From: Paenalcaligenes hominis_A
Lineage (GTDB): Bacteria > Pseudomonadota > Gammaproteobacteria > Burkholderiales > Burkholderiaceae_B
Direction: 5' to 3'
DNA: 64,000 nucleotides
Assembly (NCBI RefSeq): GCF_041359055.1
Contig: NZ_JBGJKZ010000002.1
Coordinates: 248,001-312,000, forward strand
Shown here: piece by piece, positions 8,747 through 17,080 of the stretch
How positions within the stretch are numbered: the first letter of the stretch is position 1
Layout of the letters: every line of letters begins with the position of its first letter
Program-made: the position numbers and the translations under genes
Notes under the pieces: generated by a model
Database searches by the model: none
The model's input: only the letters and a program-made list of their open reading frames with translations
What the model was told of the DNA's origin: nothing

Positions 8747-10282
8747 TTAGCTGTCTTTGCGGAACATTTTCAGCATACGTCGTGTAACATAGAAGCCGCC
8801 AAAAATATTAATACTAGCGATCAAAATAGCAATAAAAGCCAATACAGAGACAAAACCGTTGCCTTGGCCGATTTGCAAAAGGGCTCCCACGATAATAATG
8901 CCAGAGATAGCGTTTGTGACAGACATCAAAGGAGTGTGTAAAGAGTGCGTGACATTCCACACCACGTAATAACCAACCACACACGATAAAACAAACACAA
9001 TCATGTGGTTTAAAAATGCGGCAGGCGCATTGGCTCCTAACCATAAGAACAGCAAAACCAGTATCCCAATAGGAATGCACTTTTTCCAAAGCGGCATGGG
9101 TTTGGCTGGTATTTTTTCTATTTTAGGTTGGGGAGTGGCTTTAGGTGCAGCGGAAACCTGTATGGCAGGAGGCGGGTACATAAGGTTGCCATCATGTGTC
9201 ACCATCATGTTGCGTACAATGGTATCGTCTTGGTTAAGTTCTAAAACCCCATCCTTATTAGGAGTTAGCAACTTAGCTAGGTTCACTAAGTTAGTTGAAT
9301 ACAGCTGCGACGATTGCCCAGGTAAACGGTTTACCAAATCGGTATAACCAATGACTTTTACACCATTAGAAGTAGTGATCATTTGACCGGGTACGGTGTA
9401 CTCACAGTTACCCCCCGTAGGAGCTGCCAAATCCACAATGACAGAACCGGGCTTCATGCTGTCGACCATTTCTTTAGTGATCAGCACAGGGGCTTTTTTG
9501 CCTGGAATGGCAGCAGTCGTAATGATGATATCGACTTGTTTGGCCTGCTGCGCAAACAGTTTCATCTCTGCCGCAATAAACTCATCGCTCATGGTCGTGG
9601 CATAGCCATCGCCAGCGCCTGTGGTTTGTACAGGAAAGTCTAGCTTTAGAAACTCACCGCCCATAGACTGGATTTGTTCAGCGACTTCTAAGCGAGTATC
9701 GAATGCTTTAACAATAGCACCCAGCTGCATTGCCGCGCCAATAGCAGATAAACCTGCTACACCCGCACCAATGACCAATACCTCAGCGGCAGGAACGCGA
9801 CCGGCGGCCGTAATTTGTCCTGTGAAAAAACGACCAAACTCGCTAGCCGCTTCGACCACTGCTCGGTATCCACTGATATTAGCCATAGACGACAACGCAT
9901 CCATCGCTTGGGCACGCGATAAGCGTGGCACCATATCCATGGCTAGTGTAGTCACATTTTTAGCTTGCAACGCAGTGATGAGTTCAGTTTGAGCCGCTGG
10001 CCATATAAAACTCACTAAGACAGTATTTGCTTGCAGTTGAGTCACTTCATCTAGTTGAGGTGGGTTAACTTTAAACACCATCTCACAAGACCACGCCGTA
10101 GCCGTGTCAACTACCGTTGCACCTGCATTGATATACGTCTGATCATCAAAATAAGCCAATTGACCTGCATGATGCTCAATGTAGACCTCATAACCTAGTT
10201 TAATGAGTTGTTCGACGGTTTTTGGGGTAGCCGCTACCCGTGTTTCACCGGGTAGTGTCTCCTTGGGAATACCAATCCTCAT
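8747..10282 (-). CDS. pntA: NAD(P) transhydrogenase subunit alpha
   Basis: The 511-residue alpha subunit, with domain I (NAD(H) binding) fused to the membrane part of domain II. It begins MRIGIPKETLPGETRVAATP, has the Rossmann loop VIGAGVAGLSAIGAA near residue 175 and the mobile-loop region in the middle; about four hydrophobic helices follow after residue 400. The single fused chain is the enterobacterial-type arrangement and not the split PntAA/PntAB of alphaproteobacteria. An AAAGGG-type ribosome-binding site precedes the ATG. pntA and pntB form a two-gene operon. Confidence 0.95.
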   Translation of the reverse strand: MRIGIPKETLPGETRVAATPKTVEQLIKLGYEVYIEHHAGQLAYFDDQTYINAGATVVDTATAWSCEMVFKVNPPQLDEVTQLQANTVLVSFIWPAAQTELITALQAKNVTTLAMDMVPRLSRAQAMDALSSMANISGYRAVVEAASEFGRFFTGQITAAGRVPAAEVLVIGAGVAGLSAIGAAMQLGAIVKAFDTRLEVAEQIQSMGGEFLKLDFPVQTTGAGDGYATTMSDEFIAAEMKLFAQQAKQVDIIITTAAIPGKKAPVLITKEMVDSMKPGSVIVDLAAPTGGNCEYTVPGQMITTSNGVKVIGYTDLVNRLPGQSSQLYSTNLVNLAKLLTPNKDGVLELNQDDTIVRNMMVTHDGNLMYPPPAIQVSAAPKATPQPKIEKIPAKPMPLWKKCIPIGILVLLFLWLGANAPAAFLNHMIVFVLSCVVGYYVVWNVTHSLHTPLMSVTNAISGIIIVGALLQIGQGNGFVSVLAFIAILIASINIFGGFYVTRRMLKMFRKDS

Positions 10283-11163
10283 TTTTTGCCCTTTAATTTT
10301 AAAATAAACAAATGTAAAAAATTATTTTCGATGTATTGTGCGTTGCAGCAAGTTGTTCTTGTTGTCTTGTAGACTAAATCATATAAGTCTATAGATGTAA
10401 TGTGGGTCTGATTTACGTATAAATACGAGCGTTTTCCCGCGCCAATTGGTGGCAAAGCACAACAAACAGACCATTGTGTCTGCATTAAGATAACAATTTA
10501 TGGCCTGACGCTCTGTAAAGGGGGTAAACAGAAGTGACACGGTTAGCGCTGCTGGCTAAGTGTGTCAGCATGGAATGATGCGGCACAGAATTCAGGGTAA
10601 AAACTCTGTGAATCATTCTCAATGAACACACAGTACAGCAAAATAAAACCTGATAAGGGCTCAATTACGTTTGCCATACTGCAAAAAGCTAATAATTCTA
10701 CCCATGAAAAAATGCTTTTGCAAAAACACGCGTTAAAGGCACTCATTTATCTTTGCAACTATAGCTCGACTTGTCGGCTTGCATTTAAGCCTAGCAGCAA
10801 TGAAGCCGGCCTAAGACCTAGCCTAAGTAAAAGAAAAGAGGGTGGCGCGCTCCGGTCGTCTGGTGTCTTATTAAGGGCGTTGTTACCATAAGAACGATAA
10901 AACCTGACTGGAGCTCTAGATTGACATATAGTAAGCTTGAATTAGATGCAAAGTGGGTAATGTGTACCGTGTGCCGATTAAGTCAAATGGGTTGGCTGCT
11001 CGGTGCGTTTCTAGGAATGATTCTTCGCCTTGAGGCAAACCCTAGCCTAAACAACAGCGACCAGACTTTTGGTTTTGCTTTTGTTTATTTAGATGTAAAA
11101 GCTAAAACCAAGAAACCGGTGTTCCGTTAGGTTTTTTGTTTTACGAGGAAGATAAGAGAAAGA
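10283..11163. other. 880-base gap without a recognisable gene; two hairpins
   Basis: Short open frames exist on both strands, but none has a convincing ribosome-binding site or a family-like product. Two secondary structures stand out: an imperfect long hairpin at 10535-10567 (TGACAC...GTGTCA with inner TTAGC/GCTAA pairing), and an inverted repeat at 11069-11082 / 11097-11111 (TTGGTTTTGCTTTT against AAAAGCTAAAACCAA, one bulge). The leftmost part must hold the pntAB promoter. The rest could be a decayed gene or a small RNA. Confidence 0.4.
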
Positions 11164-11248
11164 TGGTGCCCAGAAAAGGATTTGAACCTTCACACCTTGC
11201 GGTACACGGACCTGAACCGTGCGCGTCTACCAATTCCGCCACCTGGGC
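11164..11248 (-). tRNA. tRNA-Leu (anticodon CAG)
   Basis: Read on the minus strand this 85-base sequence folds as a class II tRNA: acceptor GCCCAGG paired with its complement before an encoded CCA, a D arm with GGTAGAC, anticodon stem CACGG/CCGTG around the loop TTCAGGT (anticodon CAG), a long variable arm and the GGTTCAAATCC T arm. The CCA end is encoded. Confidence 0.95.
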
Positions 11249-11378
11249 ATATCGTTGTATGCTATGTGTTAGGCAGTAAAAAACTGTCGTAGTATTTACT
11301 GCTAGCTAAGTAAATAGCGTTAAAATAAGCAGTAAAGAAAAAATTATAAACTTACCTTTTTCAAAATGGAAGTCCCCT

Positions 11379-13844
11379 TTGACCAAAAAAAACACTACTC
11401 CTAATCATGATCTGGACGAGGGTTTGGACCGCTATGATTTACCCCCCGACTTTGACCCTTACGTCCCAAGTCGTGAAGACATATTAAGCTGCTTACGCGA
11501 CCAATCTAAAGCGGTTTCTCTAGAGCAATTAGCTCAGCAATTACATATTGCTTATCCATTATCATTAGGGGCAGAGAAACGCATAATGGCGATGGTGCGT
11601 GACGAGCAACTTTTGCTGGACGCGAAACAGCGCGTCAAACTCAACCAGACCACGCGCTTTATCTCCGGGCGCGTTCAAGGCCATCGTGACGGTTTTGGCT
11701 TTTTAATCCGCGACGATAAACAAGGGCCGGATTTATTTCTGTCACCCAATGAAATGACGCGTGTCCTGCATGGGGATCGCGTATTGGTTCGTCACAATGG
11801 TGAATACCGTGGCAAGCCCGAGGCGTCTATTGTCGAGGTACTAGAGCGTTCTACCAATCGTCTAGTGGGGCGTTTGCACCAAGAACACGGTATTTTTACG
11901 GTCGCTCCCGAAGACCAGCGTATTAAGCACGATATCTTTATTGCGCCTGCAGACATAGCGCAAGCCCGTCCCGGGCAAGTCGTTACCGTTGAAATTACCA
12001 GACAACCTGCCCGTCATTTGCAGCCCCAAGGCCGTATTATCGAGGTGTTGGGGGAAATAGATGACCCAGGTATGGAAATTGAAATTGCGGTGCGTAAATT
12101 TGATGTGCCGCTCGACTTCTCTCAAGCCACTTTAAAGCAAGCCGCGAAAATCCCTCAGCAAGTCAAACCCGCTGATTTCCAAGGGCGTATGGACTTACGT
12201 GACTTGGCTTTTATTACTATTGATGGCGAGGATGCACGAGATTTCGATGACGCAGTGTATTGCGAAGAAATAAATATTGGGCGTGGTAAAACCTATCGCA
12301 AGGGTTGGCGCTTGTTGGTAGCTATTGCTGATGTCAGTCACTATGTGAAACCCAAAGATCCTCTTGACGAAGACGCCTTCGAGCGTGGGACCAGTGTGTA
12401 TTTTCCACGTCGCGTCATTCCCATGCTGCCCGAAGCGCTTTCCAATGGTATTTGTTCGCTTAACCCCGGAGAGGACCGTTTAGCTTTGGTCTGCGATATG
12501 GTTGTTGCGGGTGAGGGCGCACGCGCAGGCAAAGTGACGGCTTACCAGTTTTATCCTGCTGTGATTCATTCACATGCACGCACCACTTATACGCAAATTT
12601 GGGATGCCCTACAACAACCGTCGGGTCCAGCTGCCCACCATTTGGCTGATCTTTACCCTATGGTTCAGAGCAGCTATGAGCTCTTCACCTTGCTACATGC
12701 CCAACGTAAAGAGCGGGGGGCGATTGATTTTGATACCGTTGAAACCAAAATTGTATGCAATGATCTAGGTCGTATTGAGCGTATCGAGCCGTTGGTGCGT
12801 AATGATGCCCATAAGCTTATCGAGGAGTTCATGCTAGCGGCAAACACCTGCGCTGCTGACTTCATGACACGCCATAAACGCTTTGGTTTATACCGTGTGC
12901 ACGAAGGGCCCACGGTAGAAAAACTTCACACTTTCAAAGAGTATTTACGTACTCTTGGTTTGCAGCTTGAAGGCGGGGATGAGCCGACTACTGCTGATTT
13001 TGCGCGTGTGATCGAGCAAGCTAAAGGGCGTACCGACTTTGAAATTATCCAGACCATGTGTTTGCGCTCTTTACAGCAGGCTATTTACAGTCCGGATAAT
13101 AGTGGGCACTTTGGTTTGGCTTACCCACTTTATACCCACTTCACTTCACCCATTCGACGCTACCCGGATTTGCTTACCCATCGTGTTATCAAGAGCATTT
13201 TAAAAGCAAAGCGTTATGTGCCAGACCTGCCTCCCGAGGAAGGGGATGAGCTTCTAACACGCAATCAACGTGAGCACTCTTTATGGGAGCGCCTAGGCAT
13301 TGTGCTCTCAGCGCGTGAGCGGCGTGCAGATGAAGCCTCTTACGATGTGCAGGCCTGGTTGAAGTGTTATTTCATGAAAGACCATGTGGGCGAGGTGTAT
13401 GGTGGCAAAATTACTGGGGTTGCTCCGTTTGGTATTTTTATCACGCTGGACTCGCTTTACGTCGAGGGTATGGTGCATATCTCAGAGCTAGGGTCTGATT
13501 ATTTTCATTTCAATGAAGCCACACATGATTTGCGTGGTGAGCGTACTGGCATACGTTACAAATTAACGGATGCGGTACAGGTCCAAGTCGCTCGGGTTAA
13601 CCTAGAAACGCGTAAAATAGATTTTCGTTTAATTGAAGGCACAAGCTTTAAAAAACTGACTAAACCCAAAGAGGATGAAAGATCCGGTCGTAGTCATAAA
13701 AAAGCAGCCTCAACTAAACCTAAAGAGCTAAAAGGAACCGCCAGCGAGCGTCGTGCTGCGGCGCGCAAAGCAGCGCGTAAAGCCGCTATCGAAGAACAGG
13801 CGGCCACACGTAAAGCGAAATTAAAAAAACGTTCGCGTCGTTAA
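11379..13844 (+). CDS. rnr: Ribonuclease R
   Basis: An 821-residue processive 3'-to-5' exoribonuclease that degrades structured RNA and takes part in mRNA and rRNA quality control. Order of parts: N-terminal helix-turn-helix region (about 25-95), cold-shock domains (about 95-265), RNB catalytic domain with the metal-binding FITIDGEDARDFDDAVY motif near residue 280 and FTSPIRRYPDLLTHR near 590, S1 domain (GEVYGGKITGVAPFGIFI, about 675-755) and a Lys/Arg-rich tail. The start is TTG, preceded at proper spacing by GGAAG; the nearby ATG at 11366 is out of frame. It lies 23 bases upstream of rlmB, as in many proteobacteria. Confidence 0.95.
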   Translation: MTKKNTTPNHDLDEGLDRYDLPPDFDPYVPSREDILSCLRDQSKAVSLEQLAQQLHIAYPLSLGAEKRIMAMVRDEQLLLDAKQRVKLNQTTRFISGRVQGHRDGFGFLIRDDKQGPDLFLSPNEMTRVLHGDRVLVRHNGEYRGKPEASIVEVLERSTNRLVGRLHQEHGIFTVAPEDQRIKHDIFIAPADIAQARPGQVVTVEITRQPARHLQPQGRIIEVLGEIDDPGMEIEIAVRKFDVPLDFSQATLKQAAKIPQQVKPADFQGRMDLRDLAFITIDGEDARDFDDAVYCEEINIGRGKTYRKGWRLLVAIADVSHYVKPKDPLDEDAFERGTSVYFPRRVIPMLPEALSNGICSLNPGEDRLALVCDMVVAGEGARAGKVTAYQFYPAVIHSHARTTYTQIWDALQQPSGPAAHHLADLYPMVQSSYELFTLLHAQRKERGAIDFDTVETKIVCNDLGRIERIEPLVRNDAHKLIEEFMLAANTCAADFMTRHKRFGLYRVHEGPTVEKLHTFKEYLRTLGLQLEGGDEPTTADFARVIEQAKGRTDFEIIQTMCLRSLQQAIYSPDNSGHFGLAYPLYTHFTSPIRRYPDLLTHRVIKSILKAKRYVPDLPPEEGDELLTRNQREHSLWERLGIVLSARERRADEASYDVQAWLKCYFMKDHVGEVYGGKITGVAPFGIFITLDSLYVEGMVHISELGSDYFHFNEATHDLRGERTGIRYKLTDAVQVQVARVNLETRKIDFRLIEGTSFKKLTKPKEDERSGRSHKKAASTKPKELKGTASERRAAARKAARKAAIEEQAATRKAKLKKRSRR

Positions 13845-13867
13845 GATTATTTAAATAGGAAAGTTAT

Positions 13868-14614
13868 ATGTCATTGCAAATGCTAGCGGGCTTTCATGCG
13901 GTACAGGCTCGTATTCGTCATGCGGCAGATACCATCAAAGAACTCTATGTAGAAAATGCCAGACGTGACAAGCGAATGCAAAACTTTATTGCTCAAGCCG
14001 AACAGGCCGGCTTGCGTTTGCTCTTTGTAGAAAAACAGCGCTTAGACGCAATGGCTAAAGGCGTCAAACACCAAGGCCTGATTGCGATGGCTACTGAAGT
14101 TACACTGGCTTTAGATATTGATGATTTGCTTGACGAGCTAGAAGACGCAGGGGTTAAGCCTTTGTTGCTTATTTTAGATAGTGTGACAGACCCCCATAAT
14201 TTAGGCGCGTGTTTGCGTACTGCCGATGCGGCCGGAGCCCATGCCGTCATCGCACCCAAGGACCGTGCGGTTGGATTAAACGCTACCGTGCGCCGCGTGG
14301 CATGCGGGGCAGCCGAGACATTACCGTATATAACGGTTACCAACTTAGCGCGCACCATGCGTCAATTGCGTGAACGCGATATTTGGTTAGTGGGCACGGA
14401 TGACCAAGCGCAGGAATCAATTCATCAGGTCGATGGACACCGCGGCATGGCATGGGTCATGGGGGCCGAAGGCGAGGGCATGCGTCGCCTGACTAGGGAA
14501 ACTTGTGATGAGCTGGTTAGTATTCCCATGCTTGGCTCGGTCGAGAGTTTGAATGTGAGCGTAGCCAGTGCCGTTTGTTTATACGAGACATTACGCCAAC
14601 GTCAAACCGTCTAA
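13868..14614 (+). CDS. rlmB: 23S rRNA (guanosine-2'-O)-methyltransferase RlmB
   Basis: A 248-residue SpoU-family (SPOUT) methyltransferase that modifies G2251 of 23S rRNA. The N-terminal part (LAGFHAVQARIRHA) is the substrate-binding domain; the trefoil-knot catalytic domain carries the three SpoU motifs: DPHNLGACLRTADAAG near residue 107, VMGAEGEGMRRL near 195 and IPMLGSVESLNVSVA near 218. It follows rnr in the same direction with an AGGAAAG site before the ATG, so the two are probably cotranscribed. Confidence 0.94.
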   Translation: MSLQMLAGFHAVQARIRHAADTIKELYVENARRDKRMQNFIAQAEQAGLRLLFVEKQRLDAMAKGVKHQGLIAMATEVTLALDIDDLLDELEDAGVKPLLLILDSVTDPHNLGACLRTADAAGAHAVIAPKDRAVGLNATVRRVACGAAETLPYITVTNLARTMRQLRERDIWLVGTDDQAQESIHQVDGHRGMAWVMGAEGEGMRRLTRETCDELVSIPMLGSVESLNVSVASAVCLYETLRQRQTV

Positions 14615-14673
14615 TATAACTAAATTATCTAGATCTGGCATTTAAGTCCAGGTCGAATCACAGCATAATCACT

Positions 14674-14693
14674 AAGGCGACGTCAGTCGCTTC
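14674..14693 (+). terminator. Possible weak terminator or leader hairpin between rlmB and the PLP enzyme
   Basis: A short stem (AAGGCGAC / GTCGCTT, GTCA loop) with a T-rich but interrupted tail lies in the 109-base gap. It is weak and may be chance. Confidence 0.35.
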
Positions 14694-14723
14694 TTGTGTT
14701 GTCAGTATCCTCTTAGGTTCATT

Positions 14724-15971
14724 ATGAAAAAAAATGGTTTTACTACTGCCTTAGTGCATGCGGATCGTCGAGCGGGTGTGGAATACGGTGCAGTCCATCA
14801 GCCTTTGCACCCCTCTTCAGAGTATGCTTACACTGATGCAAGAGAATTGGCTGCTGTTTTTCAAGGCAAGCCAGGGTTTAGCTATGCGCGTCAGGGCACA
14901 CCCACTACTGCGGCCTTAGAAAGAAAAATTACCCAAATGGAACAAGGCACTGGCAGTGTAAGCTTTGCCTCAGGAATGGCGGCTATTCATGCCACTTTTT
15001 TTACCTTGTTGCGTCAAGGCGATCACCTAATATGCAGCAAATATATTTTTGGCAACACCAACAGTATGTTGGGTACATTGCAGCAGCTAGGTGTAGAGGT
15101 AACTCTGGTTGACGCCACAGATGTTCAGTATGTAAAGGCCGCTTTGCAGCCGAATACACGGATGGTGTTTAGTGAAACCATTGCTAACCCAAGCACGCTG
15201 TTGGCAGACTTACAAGGTATAGGCGAATGGTGTGCAGAGCAAAATCTACTGTTCGTGATTGATAATACTTTAAGTACGCCTTGGTTAGCGCCTGCTAAAA
15301 AATTTAAAGCAGGCTTAGCCATCAATTCGCTCTCTAAAGCCATTGGGGGTCACGGCCATGCCTTAGGGGGTACGGTCACAGATACAGGGTTATTCGACTG
15401 GGCTAGCTACCCTAATATTTTTGATTCGTACCGAACGGGCAACCCTCAAGGGTGGGGGTTAACCCAGATCAAGAAAAAAGGTCTACGTGATATGGGTGCT
15501 GCTATGTCGTCAGACACCGCGCACCGATTAGCTATTGGGGCCGAGACGCTATCTTTAAGGCTGAAGCAGTCCTGTCATAATGCATTAAGCTTGGCGCGTT
15601 TTCTTGAAACCCAAGCTGCTGTGGTGCAGGTGCATTACCCAGGTTTAGCGCATCATCCTCAACACCAACGCGCTACAGACTATTTTGGTGATTGCTATGG
15701 GGGCTTGCTTAGCGTAGAGCTGCATGCAGATATTGATGTATTTGATTTTCTGAATCAACTACAGGTTTTTGTTTTATCTACGCATCTAGGGGATAATCGT
15801 AGTTTGGTGTTACCAGTGGCGCACACCATTTATTATGAAATGGGGCCAGAGCAACGTGCCCTAATGGGGATTGCTGATAACTTATTACGTATCTCCATTG
15901 GTATCGAAGACACTCAAGACTTGATCCAAGACTTTGATCAGGCGCTAAAGCAATTCAAGCTTAATTCATAA
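14724..15971 (+). CDS. Cys/Met metabolism PLP-dependent enzyme (cystathionine gamma-synthase family)
   Basis: A 415-residue PLP enzyme of the trans-sulfuration superfamily, which includes cystathionine gamma-synthase, O-succinyl/acetylhomoserine sulfhydrylase and methionine gamma-lyase. It shows YARQGTPTTAALERKITQME near residue 55, the Asp of the cofactor pocket (FVIDNTLSTPWLAP) near 180 and the Schiff-base Lys in NSLSKAIGGHGHALGG near 205. The start MKKNGFTTALVHAD is chosen; an earlier TTG in frame would add ten residues with no site. The substrate cannot be fixed from motifs alone, so no symbol is given. Confidence 0.8.
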   Translation: MKKNGFTTALVHADRRAGVEYGAVHQPLHPSSEYAYTDARELAAVFQGKPGFSYARQGTPTTAALERKITQMEQGTGSVSFASGMAAIHATFFTLLRQGDHLICSKYIFGNTNSMLGTLQQLGVEVTLVDATDVQYVKAALQPNTRMVFSETIANPSTLLADLQGIGEWCAEQNLLFVIDNTLSTPWLAPAKKFKAGLAINSLSKAIGGHGHALGGTVTDTGLFDWASYPNIFDSYRTGNPQGWGLTQIKKKGLRDMGAAMSSDTAHRLAIGAETLSLRLKQSCHNALSLARFLETQAAVVQVHYPGLAHHPQHQRATDYFGDCYGGLLSVELHADIDVFDFLNQLQVFVLSTHLGDNRSLVLPVAHTIYYEMGPEQRALMGIADNLLRISIGIEDTQDLIQDFDQALKQFKLNS

Positions 15972-16061
15972 TTGACAGTTTTTTTGCTCTGTCAAGAGTT
16001 CACAAGAGCCTGTTTAAATGTTAAAAACACTGTATTAATGCGGCTTTCAGCGTGTTTTTGC

Positions 16062-16091
16062 TTGACATGAACAGCAAATCTAGGCTTAATA
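16062..16091 (+). promoter_or_regulatory. Probable sigma-70 promoter of hup
   Basis: A perfect -35 hexamer TTGACA (16062-16067) is followed after 18 bases by TTAATA (16086-16091), about 120 bases ahead of the HU gene. Strong expression is expected for HU. Confidence 0.6.
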
Positions 16092-16157
16092 CCGCATGAT
16101 TGTGTAATTGCTCTGTTATGCTTAATAGCTGGATCATTGCCAACCATTTTTTCAACG

Positions 16158-16183
16158 CAGCGTTTAGGACCCTCTAAACGCTG
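16158..16183 (+). other. Perfect hairpin in the hup 5' leader
   Basis: A 10-bp inverted repeat (CAGCGTTTAG / CTAAACGCTG, loop GACCCT) ends about 28 bases before the HU start codon and, if the promoter call is right, lies in the mRNA leader. No U tract follows, so it is unlikely to be a terminator; mRNA stabilisation or a protein-binding site are possible. Confidence 0.55.
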
Positions 16184-16211
16184 TTACACATCATTCAGGG
16201 GTAATTCTTAA

Positions 16212-16484
16212 ATGAATAAAACTGAGCTAATCGACTTCATTTCCAACAAAGCTGATTTGTCCAAAGCTGATGCGGGTCGTGCACTAGACGCTTTTATTGA
16301 CGCAGTGACAACTACTCTTAAAGAAAAAGAATCCGTCACACTTGTTGGTTTCGGTACTTTTGCTGTTTCTGAGCGTGCTGCACGTACAGGCCGTAACCCA
16401 CGTACTGGCGAAACGATTGAAATCAAAGAAGCCATCGTACCTAAGTTCCGTCCAGGTAAAGCGCTGCGCGACGCAGTCAATTAA
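16212..16484 (+). CDS. hupB: HU-family DNA-binding protein
   Basis: A 90-residue nucleoid protein that binds and bends DNA as a dimer. The whole HU fold is visible: two N-terminal helices (MNKTELIDFISNKADLSKAD), the saddle strand VTLVGFGTFAVSERAARTGRNP, the DNA-grasping arm with RNPRTGETIEIKEA (Pro at the tip, about residue 62) and the end KFRPGKALRDAVN. A TCAGGGG site precedes the ATG. IHF subunits are less likely because the arm and C terminus match HU. Confidence 0.94.
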   Translation: MNKTELIDFISNKADLSKADAGRALDAFIDAVTTTLKEKESVTLVGFGTFAVSERAARTGRNPRTGETIEIKEAIVPKFRPGKALRDAVN

Positions 16485-16521
16485 TAAAAGTAGGGCGCTG
16501 AAATTAAATGTTAAATAAAGC

Positions 16522-16550
16522 TTGCATTTATTTTCTAGGCGTCCTATACT
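16522..16550 (+). promoter_or_regulatory. Promoter of the tRNA-Val pair
   Basis: TTGCAT (16522-16527) and TATACT (16545-16550) are separated by 17 bases and lie about 40 bases upstream of the first tRNA-Val, a typical stable-RNA promoter position. Confidence 0.7.
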
Positions 16551-16593
16551 TCTTTTTGTCGTCACAGCAGAACGACATGCAGCAGGACCAAAT

Positions 16594-16669
16594 GGGTGTT
16601 TAGCTCAGCTGGTAGAGCGGCGCCCTTACAAGGCGTAGGTCGGCGGTTCGATCCCGTCAACACCCACCA
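16594..16669 (+). tRNA. tRNA-Val (anticodon UAC), copy 1
   Basis: A 76-base tRNA with acceptor GGGTGTT/AACACCC, D arm AGCTCAGCTGGTAGAGC, anticodon loop CTTACAA (anticodon TAC), T arm GGTTCGATCCC and an encoded CCA. Confidence 0.97.
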
Positions 16670-16738
16670 TCTTGTTGTATGACAAGAGCTTTTTTAAAGC
16701 TCTTTTTAATTTGCTGAACGATCTAAGTAGTACTAGAT

Positions 16739-16814
16739 GGGTGTTTAGCTCAGCTGGTAGAGCGGCGCCCTTACAAGGCGTAGGTCGGCGGTTCGATCCC
16801 GTCAACACCCACCA
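16739..16814 (+). tRNA. tRNA-Val (anticodon UAC), copy 2
   Basis: Base-for-base identical to the copy at 16594-16669, 69 bases downstream. The spacer contains an AAGAGCTTT / AAAGCTCTT hairpin (about 16684-16703) followed by T residues that may be a processing or partial termination site. Confidence 0.97.
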
Positions 16815-16829
16815 CCTAGTCTAAAAATT

Positions 16830-16860
16830 GAACTAATGCGAAAGCTTAGTTCTTTTTTTT
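16830..16860 (+). terminator. Intrinsic terminator after the tRNA-Val pair
   Basis: GAACTAA / TTAGTTC stem (16830-16852) with an inner GC-GAAA-GC cap, followed by eight T residues. Confidence 0.88.
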
Positions 16861-16946
16861 TGCCTATTTCTTTTACCTCTACTCAAAATTAATAATCAAC
16901 TAAAGTCAGAGGCTTTAGGCTTTATTTCCTCTTTATACCCACCGAC

Positions 16947-17055
16947 CCAAATGACTAACGCTGTCTTCCTAGGGAAAGTCAGGTGGATACTATGTATTAC
17001 ATTTGTTATACATAGTGCTCACGCCAGCAGCACACTATAACTCTAGTCATTTTGG
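16947..17055 (+). promoter_or_regulatory. Highly structured upstream region of cstA
   Basis: Several nested inverted repeats precede the carrier gene: CCAAATGACTA (16947-16957) against TAGTCATTTTGG (17044-17055, one bulge); inside it, ACTATGTAT (16989-16997) against ATACATAGT (17008-17016), and shorter GACT...AGTC and GTGCT...AGCAC pairs. The outer arm ends 15 bases before the AAGGGGAAG ribosome-binding site. This could be a structured mRNA leader or an operator; no known riboswitch is recognised. Confidence 0.45.
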
Positions 17056-17080
17056 CTAGGTGATTAATAAGGGGAAGATT

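Noticed and set aside
10622..10891. Open frame of about 89 codons on the plus strand
   Set aside because: No ribosome-binding site, no recognisable domain and unbalanced composition; kept as an unexplained gap.
16594..16814. Long direct repeat as a mobile or duplicated element
   Set aside because: The repeat is exactly two complete tRNA-Val genes, a normal tandem tRNA arrangement.
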